64,000 nt of DNA from assembly GCF_040546585.1 (NCBI RefSeq), contig NZ_JBEPOC010000001.1:1178001-1242000 (forward strand), given 5' to 3'. The stretch comes from Marmoricola sp. OAE513 (GTDB taxonomy: Bacteria > Actinomycetota > Actinomycetes > Propionibacteriales > Nocardioidaceae). A program made the translations under genes and the position numbers. Shown here piece by piece: positions 23,913 to 31,234 of the stretch (positions within the stretch are counted from its first letter, which is position 1; every line of letters starts with the position of its first letter). A model generated the notes under the pieces. The model did no database searches and had not been told where the DNA came from. It saw only the letters and a list, made by a program, of their open reading frames with translations.

Positions 23913-24444
23913 TCCGAACCCGCCCGCGGGCGAGCCGTCCGACGAGGTCGGCTACTGGGAGAAGCTGGCCGCGTCAGGCCCTCAGGAACCGCCGTCGCAG
24001 ATCCAGTTCAACCCGCAGTCCGGCACCGTGCTCGGCAGTGCTGAGCCGCAGGCGGCCCCCGGCTCCGTCCCCGCCCCGCCCCCGAACGCTGCGTGGGCTC
24101 CCCCGCCGCAGCAGCAGACCCCCTACGGCTACGGCGTCGGCGCGCCGGGACTCCCCGACCACCCCAAGGCCGATCTCGCCTTCGTCTTCGGCATGATCGC
24201 CGGGCCGGGCGCGATCGTGAGCTGTCTCCTCACGATCCTGGTCGCCCCGGTCGCGCTCGTCCTCGGCTACCAGGCGCGCAAGGCGATCGACGCCGAGCCG
24301 GGCCGGTGGGGCGGTCGCGGCAAGGCCACCACCGGGTTCGTCATCGGCATGATCGGCACCGCCGTCCTCGCGCTCGGCCTGGTCACCTTCACCGTGCTCG
24401 TCATCGTGGCCGCTTCCGACCCGGACGCGCTGAGCCTCGTCTAG
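23905..24444 (+). CDS. DUF4190-like membrane protein
   Basis: 179 aa. A Pro/Gln/Ala-rich cytoplasmic N-terminus (residues 1-85) is followed by two membrane helices (about 93-120 and 143-170) bracketing Y-Q-A-R-K-A-I-D and G-R-G-K-A-T-T-G-F-V-I-G, the pattern of the DUF4190 family. Function unknown. Its ATG lies inside the end of the deaminase gene, so it is translationally coupled. It ends 3 bases from the convergent murB gene. Confidence 0.75.
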   Translation: MSDPNPPAGEPSDEVGYWEKLAASGPQEPPSQIQFNPQSGTVLGSAEPQAAPGSVPAPPPNAAWAPPPQQQTPYGYGVGAPGLPDHPKADLAFVFGMIAGPGAIVSCLLTILVAPVALVLGYQARKAIDAEPGRWGGRGKATTGFVIGMIGTAVLALGLVTFTVLVIVAASDPDALSLV

Positions 24445-24447
24445 GAC

Positions 24448-25470
24448 CTACAGCTCGCAGCCGACGAGCACCGGCTCGTTGACCAGGGTGATGCCGAACC
24501 GCTCGTTCACCCCGTCCCGGATCTCGCGTGCCAGCGCGAGCAGGTCCTCGGTGGCGGCGCCGCCCCGGTTGGTCAGCGCGAGGGTGTGCTTCGTCGACAG
24601 GGTCGCTGCACCGCTGCCGTAGCCCTTGGCGAAGCCGGCGTGCTCGATGAGCCAGGCCGCACTGGTCTTGACCTGACCGTCGGGCTGCTCCCAGGACGGC
24701 GCGCCGTCGGGCACCGCGGACGGCGGGACGACAGGGTTGGTGAAGAACGACCCGGCGCTCCAGGTGTCGTGGTCCGTCGGGTCCAGCACCATGCCCTTCC
24801 CGCGCCGGAGCTCGAGCACGGCAGCGCGGACGTCGACGACCGGCGCACGGTCGCCTACCTGGCGGTCGAGGCGCTCGGCCAGCTCGGCGTACTGGAGCGG
24901 GGTGCCGAGGTCGCCCAGGCGCAGCTGGAAGACGACTTCGAGGACGACCCAGCGCCCCGGTTCCTGCTTGAGCCGGCTGGTCCGGTAGCCGAGCCGCAGG
25001 TCGCGGTGGAACAAGGTCTTGACCGCGCCCGTGGACCGGTCCCAGCAGCGCACCGAGGCGATCGACTGACCGATCTCCTGGCCGTAGGCGCCGACGTTCT
25101 GGATCGGCGTGGCTCCGACCAGTCCGGGGATGCCGGCGAGCGCCTCGATCCCGATCCAGCCCTCGATCGCCGCACGTTCGGCGAGTGCGTCCCACGGTTC
25201 CCCGGCCGCGACCCGGACGACAGCGCCGCCGCAGGCATCGGCGTCGGCGTGCACCCCGCGGGTCCGTACGACGACGACCCGACCGGCGAAGCCGCTGTCA
25301 GCGACCACGAGGTTGCTACCGCCCCCGACGAGGAGCACCGGCAGGCCGACGGCGTCGGCGCTGCGGACGGCCTCGATCAGCTCGGCCTCGGTGGCGGCCT
25401 CGACGTACTCGGCGGCGGGCCCGCCCACCCGCAGGGTGGTGAGCTCGGCGAGGGTCTGCGGTTCAGCCAC
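24448..25470 (-). CDS. murB: UDP-N-acetylenolpyruvoylglucosamine reductase
   Basis: 340 aa FAD enzyme that reduces UDP-GlcNAc-enolpyruvate to UDP-MurNAc in peptidoglycan synthesis. FAD-binding G-G-G-S-N-L-V at 49-55, I-P-G-L-V-G-A-T-P-I-Q-N-V-G-A-Y-G substrate region, and the catalytic serine region S-A-G-S-F-F-T-N-P-V. Its 5' end overlaps the upstream MaoC gene by 8 bases. The same order (MaoC, MaoC, murB) occurs near rpmG in other actinobacteria. Confidence 0.96.
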   Translation of the reverse strand: MAEPQTLAELTTLRVGGPAAEYVEAATEAELIEAVRSADAVGLPVLLVGGGSNLVVADSGFAGRVVVVRTRGVHADADACGGAVVRVAAGEPWDALAERAAIEGWIGIEALAGIPGLVGATPIQNVGAYGQEIGQSIASVRCWDRSTGAVKTLFHRDLRLGYRTSRLKQEPGRWVVLEVVFQLRLGDLGTPLQYAELAERLDRQVGDRAPVVDVRAAVLELRRGKGMVLDPTDHDTWSAGSFFTNPVVPPSAVPDGAPSWEQPDGQVKTSAAWLIEHAGFAKGYGSGAATLSTKHTLALTNRGGAATEDLLALAREIRDGVNERFGITLVNEPVLVGCEL

Positions 25471-25849
25471 GCAGCACCGCCCGCGGGTTGCCGAGAACCT
25501 TCTCGCCGTCGCAGGTCACGGTGAGGGCCACCGTGCGGACGCCGTCGGTCTCGCGCAGAACCCCGGCGACCGTGACCTCGGTGCCGGTCTCCCCGGCCGG
25601 GACGACGACCGGCTTGGTGAACTTGGCAGCGAGCTCGGCGATCTGACCGGGCTCGCCGAGGTGTTCGTCGACGTACCGGGCGGCGAGGGCGAGGGTGTAC
25701 ATGCCGTGCGCGATCACGCCGGGCAGGCCCACGGCCAGGGCCACGGACTCGTCGGTGTGGATCGGGTTGTGGTCACCGCTGGCGGCGGCGTAGGCGACCA
25801 GGTCGGCGCGGGTGACGCGGAAGGTCCTCGGTGCGATCTCGGTCGTCAT
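25463..25849 (-). CDS. MaoC family dehydratase (HadB-like)
   Basis: 128 aa hot-dog fold (R)-hydratase. The catalytic dyad region reads S-G-D-H-N-P-I-H-T-D, and A-H-G-M-Y-T-L-A follows, as in mycobacterial HadB. It probably forms a heterodimer with the preceding gene and dehydrates 3-hydroxyacyl thioesters. ATG 25849 overlaps the upstream stop by one base. HadB provides the catalytic residues in mycobacteria; a mycolate role is not implied here, as no HadC is present. Confidence 0.88.
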   Translation of the reverse strand: MTTEIAPRTFRVTRADLVAYAAASGDHNPIHTDESVALAVGLPGVIAHGMYTLALAARYVDEHLGEPGQIAELAAKFTKPVVVPAGETGTEVTVAGVLRETDGVRTVALTVTCDGEKVLGNPRAVLRG

Positions 25850-26262
25850 CAGGCACCTGCACCAGGCTGGTGCACCAAGGTCGCTCGGGCAGTGCAGACC
25901 AGCGCACCCGAGGCGTCGGTGATCGCACTGCTGGTGGCGATGATGTCGGCCCCGCCGATCTGGCGCAGGCTCTCGACGGTCAGCTCAGCGGCGAGCCGGT
26001 CACCCGCGACGACCGGGCGCTCGTGGGCGAACCGCTGCTCCCCGTGCACGACGTGGTGCAGCTCGATGCCGACCTCGGCGTCGGTCATCAGCGCGGTCAT
26101 CGCGCCGAACGCGACGACGATCGGGAAGGTGGCCGGGGCAGGCCCTCCGGCCGCGTACGTCGTCCCGGTGGCGGCGGCGAAAGCCGCCAGCGCGTTCTCG
26201 GTGACGTCGTACGGGGGCGTCGGCGGGAAGGTGCGTCCCACCAGGGACTGATCTACAGGCAC
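25849..26262 (-). CDS. MaoC-like N-terminal dehydratase partner (HadA-like)
   Basis: 137 aa hot-dog protein of the FAS1-like dehydratase/MaoC N-terminal type, beginning M-P-V-D-Q-S-L-V-G-R-T-F-P-P. It lacks the D-H-N-P-I-H catalytic signature seen in its neighbour, as expected for the substrate-binding HadA partner. ATG 26262. One-base overlap with the HadB-like gene indicates coupled translation. Same neighbourhood (tRNAs, rpmG) as hadA in M. tuberculosis. Confidence 0.85.
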   Translation of the reverse strand: MPVDQSLVGRTFPPTPPYDVTENALAAFAAATGTTYAAGGPAPATFPIVVAFGAMTALMTDAEVGIELHHVVHGEQRFAHERPVVAGDRLAAELTVESLRQIGGADIIATSSAITDASGALVCTARATLVHQPGAGA

Positions 26263-26473
26263 GGGTCGAGGTTACCGAGTGGCCGAGCTTGCTCGTGCCC
26301 GAGTGGCCGAGAACCCGATGACGAGCGAAGCGAGGAGCACGGGTCGAGGCTACGCGAACGAGCGGAGCGGCACGGAGCTTGCTCCGGTGCCTGCGGAGCG
26401 AGGAGCGTTGAGGAGCGCAGCGACGATCATCGAGTGGCCGAGCTCGTCCCGCTACGGGACGCTCCACAACGCA

Positions 26474-26508
26474 GACGAGCGGCGCCCCCGCTAGGGGCAC
26501 CGCTCGTC
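26474..26508 (-). terminator. hairpin downstream of rpmG
   Basis: GACGAGCGG (26474-26482) pairs with CCGCTCGTC (26500-26508) and the stem continues through GCCCC/GGGGC around a TAGC loop. It starts about 38 bases after the rpmG stop. No T-run, so termination is plausible but not certain. The dispersed repeat begins at its edge. The rest of the 283-base gap to the hadA-like gene holds small inverted repeats and three copies of GAGTGGCCGAG. Confidence 0.5.
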
Positions 26509-26527
26509 TCGACAGGCTCGACGACCG
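26506..26527. repeat. dispersed repeat, copy 1
   Basis: GTCTCGACAGGCTCGACGACCG, written here in two parts: GTCTCGACAGG then CTCGACGACCG. Member of a family found at six sites in the window; this copy is intergenic, beside the rpmG hairpin. Confidence 0.8.
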
Positions 26528-26545
26528 AGGTCGCGATCCGCTGGT

Positions 26546-26716
26546 TCAGCGGGTCTCGCGGTGGTCGGTGTGCGTCCGGCAGCGCGGGCAGAACTTCTTC
26601 AGCTCCATGCGGTCGGGGTCGTTGCGACGGTTCTTCTTGGTGATGTAGTTGCGTTCCTTGCAGTCCACGCACGCCAAGGTGATCTTGGGGCGGACGTCGG
26701 AGCTCTTGCTGGCCAC
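26546..26716 (-). CDS. rpmG: 50S ribosomal protein L33
   Basis: 56 aa, too short for most ORF filters. GTG start at 26716 ([11 protein letters not shown]), ending H-T-D-H-R-E-T-R. It contains two Cys pairs (A-C-V-D-C and F-C-P-R-C), so it is the zinc-binding C+ paralogue. Lies between tRNA-Met and the HadA-like gene, as in M. tuberculosis rpmG2. Confidence 0.96.
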   Translation of the reverse strand: MASKSSDVRPKITLACVDCKERNYITKKNRRNDPDRMELKKFCPRCRTHTDHRETR

Positions 26717-26771
26717 GGTGTGCCTTCTTCCTTGCTGAAAGTGTGCTGCTGTGCGCGGTGCTGCTGGTGTG

Positions 26772-26845
26772 TAGCGGGAGCGGGGCTCGATCCCGCGACC
26801 TCACGATTATGAGTCGTGCGCTCTAACCAGCTGAGCTACCCCGCC
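26772..26845 (-). tRNA. trnM: tRNA-Met (CAT, elongator)
   Basis: 74-nt cloverleaf: 5' GGCGGGG, D-arm GCTCAGCTGGTTAGAGC, anticodon loop CTCATAA, T-arm GCGGG/CCCGC with ATCGAGC. G1 opposes U72 as a wobble, and the 3' CCA is not encoded. No initiator features (three G-C pairs plus C1-A72 mismatch) are seen, so elongator Met is preferred. Confidence 0.93.
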
Positions 26846-26877
26846 TTGTAACAGCCGCGACTCCGCAGCCATTCCAG

Positions 26878-26950
26878 AGCCCCCTTACGGAATCGAACCG
26901 TAGACCTTCTCCTTACCATGGAGACGCTCTGCCGACTGAGCTAAGGGGGC
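26878..26950 (-). tRNA. trnT: tRNA-Thr (GGT)
   Basis: 73-nt cloverleaf: acceptor GCCCCCT/AGGGGGC, D-arm GCTCAGTCGGCAGAGC, anticodon loop ATGGTAA closed by TCTCC/GGAGA, T-arm with GGTTCGATTCC. First of the tRNA-Thr, tRNA-Met, rpmG series. Confidence 0.96.
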
Positions 26951-26996
26951 CTGCCTCGACGCTCCGGATGTTGCTCGGGCTTCGAGGCCGACGTGA

Positions 26997-27026
26997 AGAA
27001 TACACAGGCCGCACCCGGTTCGTGAA
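26997..27026 (-). promoter_or_regulatory. probable promoter of tRNA-Thr operon
   Basis: Minus-strand -35 TTCACG (27026-27021), 18-base spacer, -10 TATTCT (27002-26997), 46 bases before tRNA-Thr. Same spacing as the box found before tRNA-Trp. Confidence 0.45.
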
Positions 27027-27044
27027 ATCGGTATGACCGGCGTC

Positions 27045-28484
27045 TCAGGCGTCGGTGATCGAGGCGAATCCGACGGCTTCCTCCAGCTCGTAGGCGACCT
27101 CGAGCAGGCGAGCCTCGTGACCTCGCCCGGTGGCGAGCTGGACGCCGATCGGCATGCCGTTGCGACCGGTCCCCAGCGGCAGGGAGACGGCCGGGTCGCC
27201 GGTGGCGTTCTGGAGCGGGGTGAAGTTCACCAGCTGGATCAGCCGCTCGATGACGACCTCGTAGGACTGGCTCGGGTTCAGCCAGCCCAGCTCCGGAGTG
27301 GGCAGGGCCAGGACCGGGGTGAGCACGGCGTCGTACTGCTTGAAGAACCTGGACGAGACCTGCTGGGAGGCACCCAGCCGGGCCAGCGTGAGCGGCAGCT
27401 TCCAGGCGTTGCGCAGGCCGTGCCGGGCCAGACCCTTGCTCAGGTTGTCGGTGAGGTTGCGGTCGAAGGTCGGCCCGAAGGTGCGCTTGCCGGTGCCGAG
27501 CAGGAAGGTCGACAGGAATGCCCAGTACGCCAGGAAGTCGTCGAGGAAGTAGTCCGGCGCTGGGACGGCGATCTCCTCGACCCGGTGGCCGAGCGCCTCG
27601 AGCTGCTTCGCCGCGGCCCGCACGGTGTCGGCGACCTCGGGGTCGGTCTTCAGGTCGCCGATGGAGTCGATGACCACGGCGATCTTCAGGCGCTTGGGGC
27701 CGGGACCGCGGATGTCACCGATCGGCGGAAGCTTGAGGTTGCGGTGGATCTTCTCCGACTCGCGCAGGAACGCGGCGGTGTCGCGCACGGTCCGGGTGAC
27801 CACGCCGTCGGCGACGATCTGAACCGGCATCTCCCGGTTCATCTTGTCCTGGGGGACGCGCCCGCGGGTCGGCTTGAGACCGACGAGACCGTTGCAGCCT
27901 GCCGGGATCCGGATCGAGCCGCCGCCGTCGTTGGCGTGCGCGATCGGGACCGCGCCGCTGGCGACGAACGCCGCCGCCCCGGCGCTGGAGGCTCCCGAGG
28001 AGTACGCCGTGTTCCACGGGTTGCGGACGGGATCGGCGTTGTAGAACTCGGCGCTGGCGGAGAACCCGAACTCCGAGAGCTGGGACTTGCCCAGCCCGAT
28101 CAGGCCCTGGCCGAAGAACATCGCGGCGAAGTCGCCGTCGGCGGCGGCCCGCTCCCCCACGTACGCCGAGCAGCCCTGCTGGGTGGGAAGGCCCTGGACG
28201 TCGGAGTTGTCCTTGACCAGCGTCGGGACTCCGGCGAAGAAGCCCTTGCCCCGCCCGTCAGCCGGAGCCGCGGCGGCCCGGGCCCGGGCACGGTCGAAGT
28301 CGGCACACGCCAGGCCGTTCAGCTCGGGGTTGACCTTCTCGATCCGGGCGATCGCAGCGTCGACGGCCTCGACCGGAGAGATCCGACCCTCGCGGATCTC
28401 CTCGGCCAGGCCGACGGCGTCGTAGCTGCCGAGAGCGTCGTCGGAGAAGGCGTGCACCCGGCTGCGGGGTTCAGGCAACGTCAT
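27045..28484 (-). CDS. amidase (amidase signature family)
   Basis: 479 aa serine amidohydrolase. The Ser-cisSer-Lys triad is recognisable: Lys in L-V-K-D-N, cis-Ser in S-S-G-A-S-S-A-G-A-A, nucleophile Ser in G-G-G-S-I-R-I-P-A. It hydrolyses an amide bond of unknown substrate; GatA is unlikely because no gatB/gatC neighbours are present. ATG 28484. Last of a minus-strand series with lrgB, lrgA, tag and pirin, though 66 bases separate it from lrgB, so co-transcription is not sure. Confidence 0.9.
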   Translation of the reverse strand: MTLPEPRSRVHAFSDDALGSYDAVGLAEEIREGRISPVEAVDAAIARIEKVNPELNGLACADFDRARARAAAAPADGRGKGFFAGVPTLVKDNSDVQGLPTQQGCSAYVGERAAADGDFAAMFFGQGLIGLGKSQLSEFGFSASAEFYNADPVRNPWNTAYSSGASSAGAAAFVASGAVPIAHANDGGGSIRIPAGCNGLVGLKPTRGRVPQDKMNREMPVQIVADGVVTRTVRDTAAFLRESEKIHRNLKLPPIGDIRGPGPKRLKIAVVIDSIGDLKTDPEVADTVRAAAKQLEALGHRVEEIAVPAPDYFLDDFLAYWAFLSTFLLGTGKRTFGPTFDRNLTDNLSKGLARHGLRNAWKLPLTLARLGASQQVSSRFFKQYDAVLTPVLALPTPELGWLNPSQSYEVVIERLIQLVNFTPLQNATGDPAVSLPLGTGRNGMPIGVQLATGRGHEARLLEVAYELEEAVGFASITDA

Positions 28485-28550
28485 GGAGGGAACCTATGCG
28501 CTCGCGGGTGCCGACGGAATCCTCCCGTGGGCGGAGTTTCGGGCGCAGCG

Positions 28551-29264
28551 CTACAGCACCAGGATCAGCAGCGGGACGGCGACGCTGGTGGCCACCGCGG
28601 CCAGGCCCATGCACAGGGCGCTGAACGCGCCCTCGGTCCGACTCTCCTGCAGCGCCCGGGCCGTGCCGATCCCGTGCGTGACGCTGCCCATCGCGATGCC
28701 GCGGGCGCGCTGGTCGGTGACGCCGATCCGGTCGAGCACCCACGGACCGAGGATGGCACCGGTGATGCCGGCCAGGATCGTCAGGGCCGCGGTGAGCGCC
28801 GGGATGCCACCGATCTGCGTCGAGAGCGCCAGCGAGACCGGGGTGGTCGCGGCCTTGGGCGCCATCGTCAGCTGCAGCTCCCGACTGCCTCCTGCCAGGT
28901 CGGTGACCCAGATCGCGCAGACCACCGAGACCAGCGTGCCGGCGACCACGCCGAGCAGGACCGGCAGCGCTGCTCGGCGTACGAGGTGCCACTCCTGGTG
29001 CAGCGGCAGGGCGAGGGCGACGGTGGCGGCACCGAGCCAGAAGCTGATGTACGAACCGCCGACCATGAACTCGGCGTAGCTGACGTCGGTGAGCTCGAGG
29101 AACGTCACGATCACCACCATCGCGACCAGGACCGGCTGGAAGACCGGGCTGCTCGTCCGGGCGTGCAGCCACCGACCGAGGACGTAACCACCCACCGTGA
29201 GGGTGACCCCGAGCAGCGGCGAGGTGCTCAGCCAGTCCCAGGTCTCGGCGCCGTGGAGGTTCAC
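28551..29264 (-). CDS. lrgB: LrgB family membrane protein
   Basis: 237 aa, about seven membrane helices; the family motif region M-A-P-K-A-A-T-T-P-V-S-L-A and G-S-V-T-H-G-I-G-T-A-R-A is present. GTG start 29264 overlaps the lrgA stop as GTGA. LrgB/LrgA (CidB/CidA) pairs are membrane proteins linked to murein hydrolase control, and related pairs export glycolate, glycerate or pyruvate. Which applies here cannot be decided. Confidence 0.88.
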   Translation of the reverse strand: MNLHGAETWDWLSTSPLLGVTLTVGGYVLGRWLHARTSSPVFQPVLVAMVVIVTFLELTDVSYAEFMVGGSYISFWLGAATVALALPLHQEWHLVRRAALPVLLGVVAGTLVSVVCAIWVTDLAGGSRELQLTMAPKAATTPVSLALSTQIGGIPALTAALTILAGITGAILGPWVLDRIGVTDQRARGIAMGSVTHGIGTARALQESRTEGAFSALCMGLAAVATSVAVPLLILVL

Positions 29265-29632
29265 CGGCGCTCCCTGACCAGGCGCAGCAAGGTCGAGGCG
29301 ACCAGGCCGGTGACGACGAAGCCGACCAGCCAGGACACCCAGAGGCCGGCGGCCAGCGGCAGCGCGTTGTCCCGGACGGTGCCGAGGTAGACGACGATGC
29401 CGACTCCGGCCGGGATGAAGAGCAGGTTCAGGTGGCGCAGCAGCAGGGCGGGGGCCGCGACCAGCGGCGAGGACTCGGCGGGTCTGCGGATCCGGAGCAG
29501 CACGAGGAACAGCACCATCCCGACCACGGGACCGGGGAACTCGATCCCCGTCAGCCGCACGCCGACCTCGCCGGCGAGCTGACAGCCGAGCAGGACCATG
29601 AGTCCCTGGAGGACAGGGGTGTTGTGCGGCAC
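29261..29632 (-). CDS. lrgA: CidA/LrgA family membrane protein
   Basis: 123 aa, four membrane helices, holin-like. Contains the family stretch G-I-E-F-P-G-P-V-V-G-M-V-L-F and N-L-L-F-I-P-A-G-V-G. Forms the expected pair with lrgB by GTGA overlap. ATG 29632 lies 13 bases after tag, so transcription from the pirin promoter is likely. Confidence 0.88.
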   Translation of the reverse strand: MPHNTPVLQGLMVLLGCQLAGEVGVRLTGIEFPGPVVGMVLFLVLLRIRRPAESSPLVAAPALLLRHLNLLFIPAGVGIVVYLGTVRDNALPLAAGLWVSWLVGFVVTGLVASTLLRLVRERR

Positions 29633-29645
29633 GGGCGTCAGTGTT

Positions 29646-30239
29646 TCAGGCCGGCCAGCGGGCAGCGACCCCGCGCCGGTGACACCCGGTGAGATGGGTG
29701 TCCACGATGCCGCTGGCCTCGAACAGGGCGTACATCGTCGTCGGTCCGACGAACGCGAAGCCGCGCTTCTTCAGCGCCTTGGACAGCGCGAGAGATTCCG
29801 GTGAGGTGGTCGGCACCTGGGAGGTGTCCGCGGGCCTCGGCGTCCTCGCCGGGGCGAACGACTCGATGAACGCCTCCAGCCCACCGTCGGCGCGGAGCTC
29901 GACAGCGGCGCGCGCGTTCGTGCGGACCGAGGCGACCTTGCCACGGTTGCGGACGATGCCGGGGTCCAGGAGCGCCTCAGCCAGGTCCGCGTCGGTCATC
30001 GCCGCGACGCGGTCGACGTCGAAGCCGAGGAACCGGCTCCGGTAGTTCTCGCGCTTGTTCAGGATCGTCAGCCAGGACAGTCCGGCCTGCGCGCCCTCCA
30101 GCGAGAGCCGCTCGAACATGGCGGACTCTCCCAGGATCGGCACGCCCCACTCGGTGTCGTGGTAGTCGCGCAGCACCCCGGGAGCACTTCCCCACGGGCA
30201 GCGGGCGATGTCGTCCTCGCTGCGGACCGCCTTCGTCAT
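29646..30239 (-). CDS. tag: DNA-3-methyladenine glycosylase I
   Basis: 197 aa base-excision repair enzyme removing 3-methyladenine. ATG 30239 overlaps the pirin stop (ATGA); the longer ORF is pirin sequence. N-terminal C-P-W-G and Y-H-D-T-E-W-G-V-P, the helix-hairpin region, and the C-terminal H-L-T-G-C-H supply the zinc ligands (Cys, His, His, Cys) typical of Tag. Length matches the family. Confidence 0.94.
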   Translation of the reverse strand: MTKAVRSEDDIARCPWGSAPGVLRDYHDTEWGVPILGESAMFERLSLEGAQAGLSWLTILNKRENYRSRFLGFDVDRVAAMTDADLAEALLDPGIVRNRGKVASVRTNARAAVELRADGGLEAFIESFAPARTPRPADTSQVPTTSPESLALSKALKKRGFAFVGPTTMYALFEASGIVDTHLTGCHRRGVAARWPA

Positions 30240-31156
30240 CCGCGTTTCATCATCCGGACGTTCGGCAGCACGGGCGCCGGGATCGGCGGCATCAGGTCGG
30301 CGGAAGGCAACGAGAACCTGTCGGAACGTCCGCTCTCGACCAGGCTCTGCCACTGCTCGCGGTACTCCACCACCTCGTCGTGATCACGCCCGATGAAGTT
30401 CCACCACATGACGATCTTCTCGCCGAACGGCTCGCCGCCGAGCACGAGCAGGAGGGAGTCCTCCTGCGCGACGATCTCGATGTCGTCCCCGCGCGGCGCC
30501 AGGTAGCCGAGGTCGTTGAGCTCCAACGGCTTGCCGTCCACCGTGACAGCACCGGTGTCCAGCAAGATGCCGTGCTCGAAACCGGGGTCGACGGGGATCC
30601 GCAGCGTGGTGCCCGCCCGCATCCGCAGCTCCGCGCCGACCAGCGGTGAGAACGTGCGCACCGGGGACCGCGTGCCCAGCAAGGAGCCGAGGAAGACCCG
30701 GGCCTGCCAGCCGTTGCCGTTGACCGGTTGGGGGGTGAAGTGCTCGAAGTTCGGAGCCGTGTGCCGGTGCGCGTCGGGCAGGGCCAACCAGAGCTGGGCG
30801 CCGTGCAGCAGCGACGTGCCGGGACTGGAGTACTCGGAGTGGCTGATCCCGCGACCGGCCGTCATCAGGTTGACCTCACCGGGGCGGACCAGCGCCTTGA
30901 ACCCGGCCGAGTCGCGGTGCTCGATCTCGCCGCTGAACAACCAGGAGACGGTCTGCAGACCGGTGTGGGGGTGCGGCGGCACGACCATGCCGCCGTGCGG
31001 CCCGACCGCATCCGGGCCGTAGTGGTCCACGAAGCACCAGGCGCCGATGAGCGTGCGCTGACGCTGGGGCAGGGTCCGGCGCACCGTCATGGCACGCAGA
31101 CCCCCCAGCGGCACTTCGCGCGGCCTCAGGGACTCCATGGGAGGTAAGGGTGCCAT
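30236..31156 (-). CDS. pirin family protein
   Basis: 306 aa bicupin. The metal site H-P-H-P-H-T-G-L and the pirin sequence W-L-F-S-G-E-I-E-H-R-D-S are clear, and the C-terminal cupin ends G-E-P-F-G-E-K-I-V-M-W-W-N-F-I-G. Pirins act as metal-dependent quercetinase-like oxygenases or redox sensors; the specific role here is unknown. First gene of the run with tag and lrgAB. Confidence 0.92.
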   Translation of the reverse strand: MAPLPPMESLRPREVPLGGLRAMTVRRTLPQRQRTLIGAWCFVDHYGPDAVGPHGGMVVPPHPHTGLQTVSWLFSGEIEHRDSAGFKALVRPGEVNLMTAGRGISHSEYSSPGTSLLHGAQLWLALPDAHRHTAPNFEHFTPQPVNGNGWQARVFLGSLLGTRSPVRTFSPLVGAELRMRAGTTLRIPVDPGFEHGILLDTGAVTVDGKPLELNDLGYLAPRGDDIEIVAQEDSLLLVLGGEPFGEKIVMWWNFIGRDHDEVVEYREQWQSLVESGRSDRFSLPSADLMPPIPAPVLPNVRMMKRG

Positions 31157-31234
31157 GCAGCACGCCTCGGTACCGTATCCACGCCGCCGATTGTGGGTTG
31201 CGACGTCGTACGGCGTCCGATTTGGGCGGGTGTC

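Noticed and set aside
27033-29390. 785-residue plus-strand frame across amidase and lrgB
   Set aside because: Antisense shadow of two genes on the other strand; no recognisable protein.
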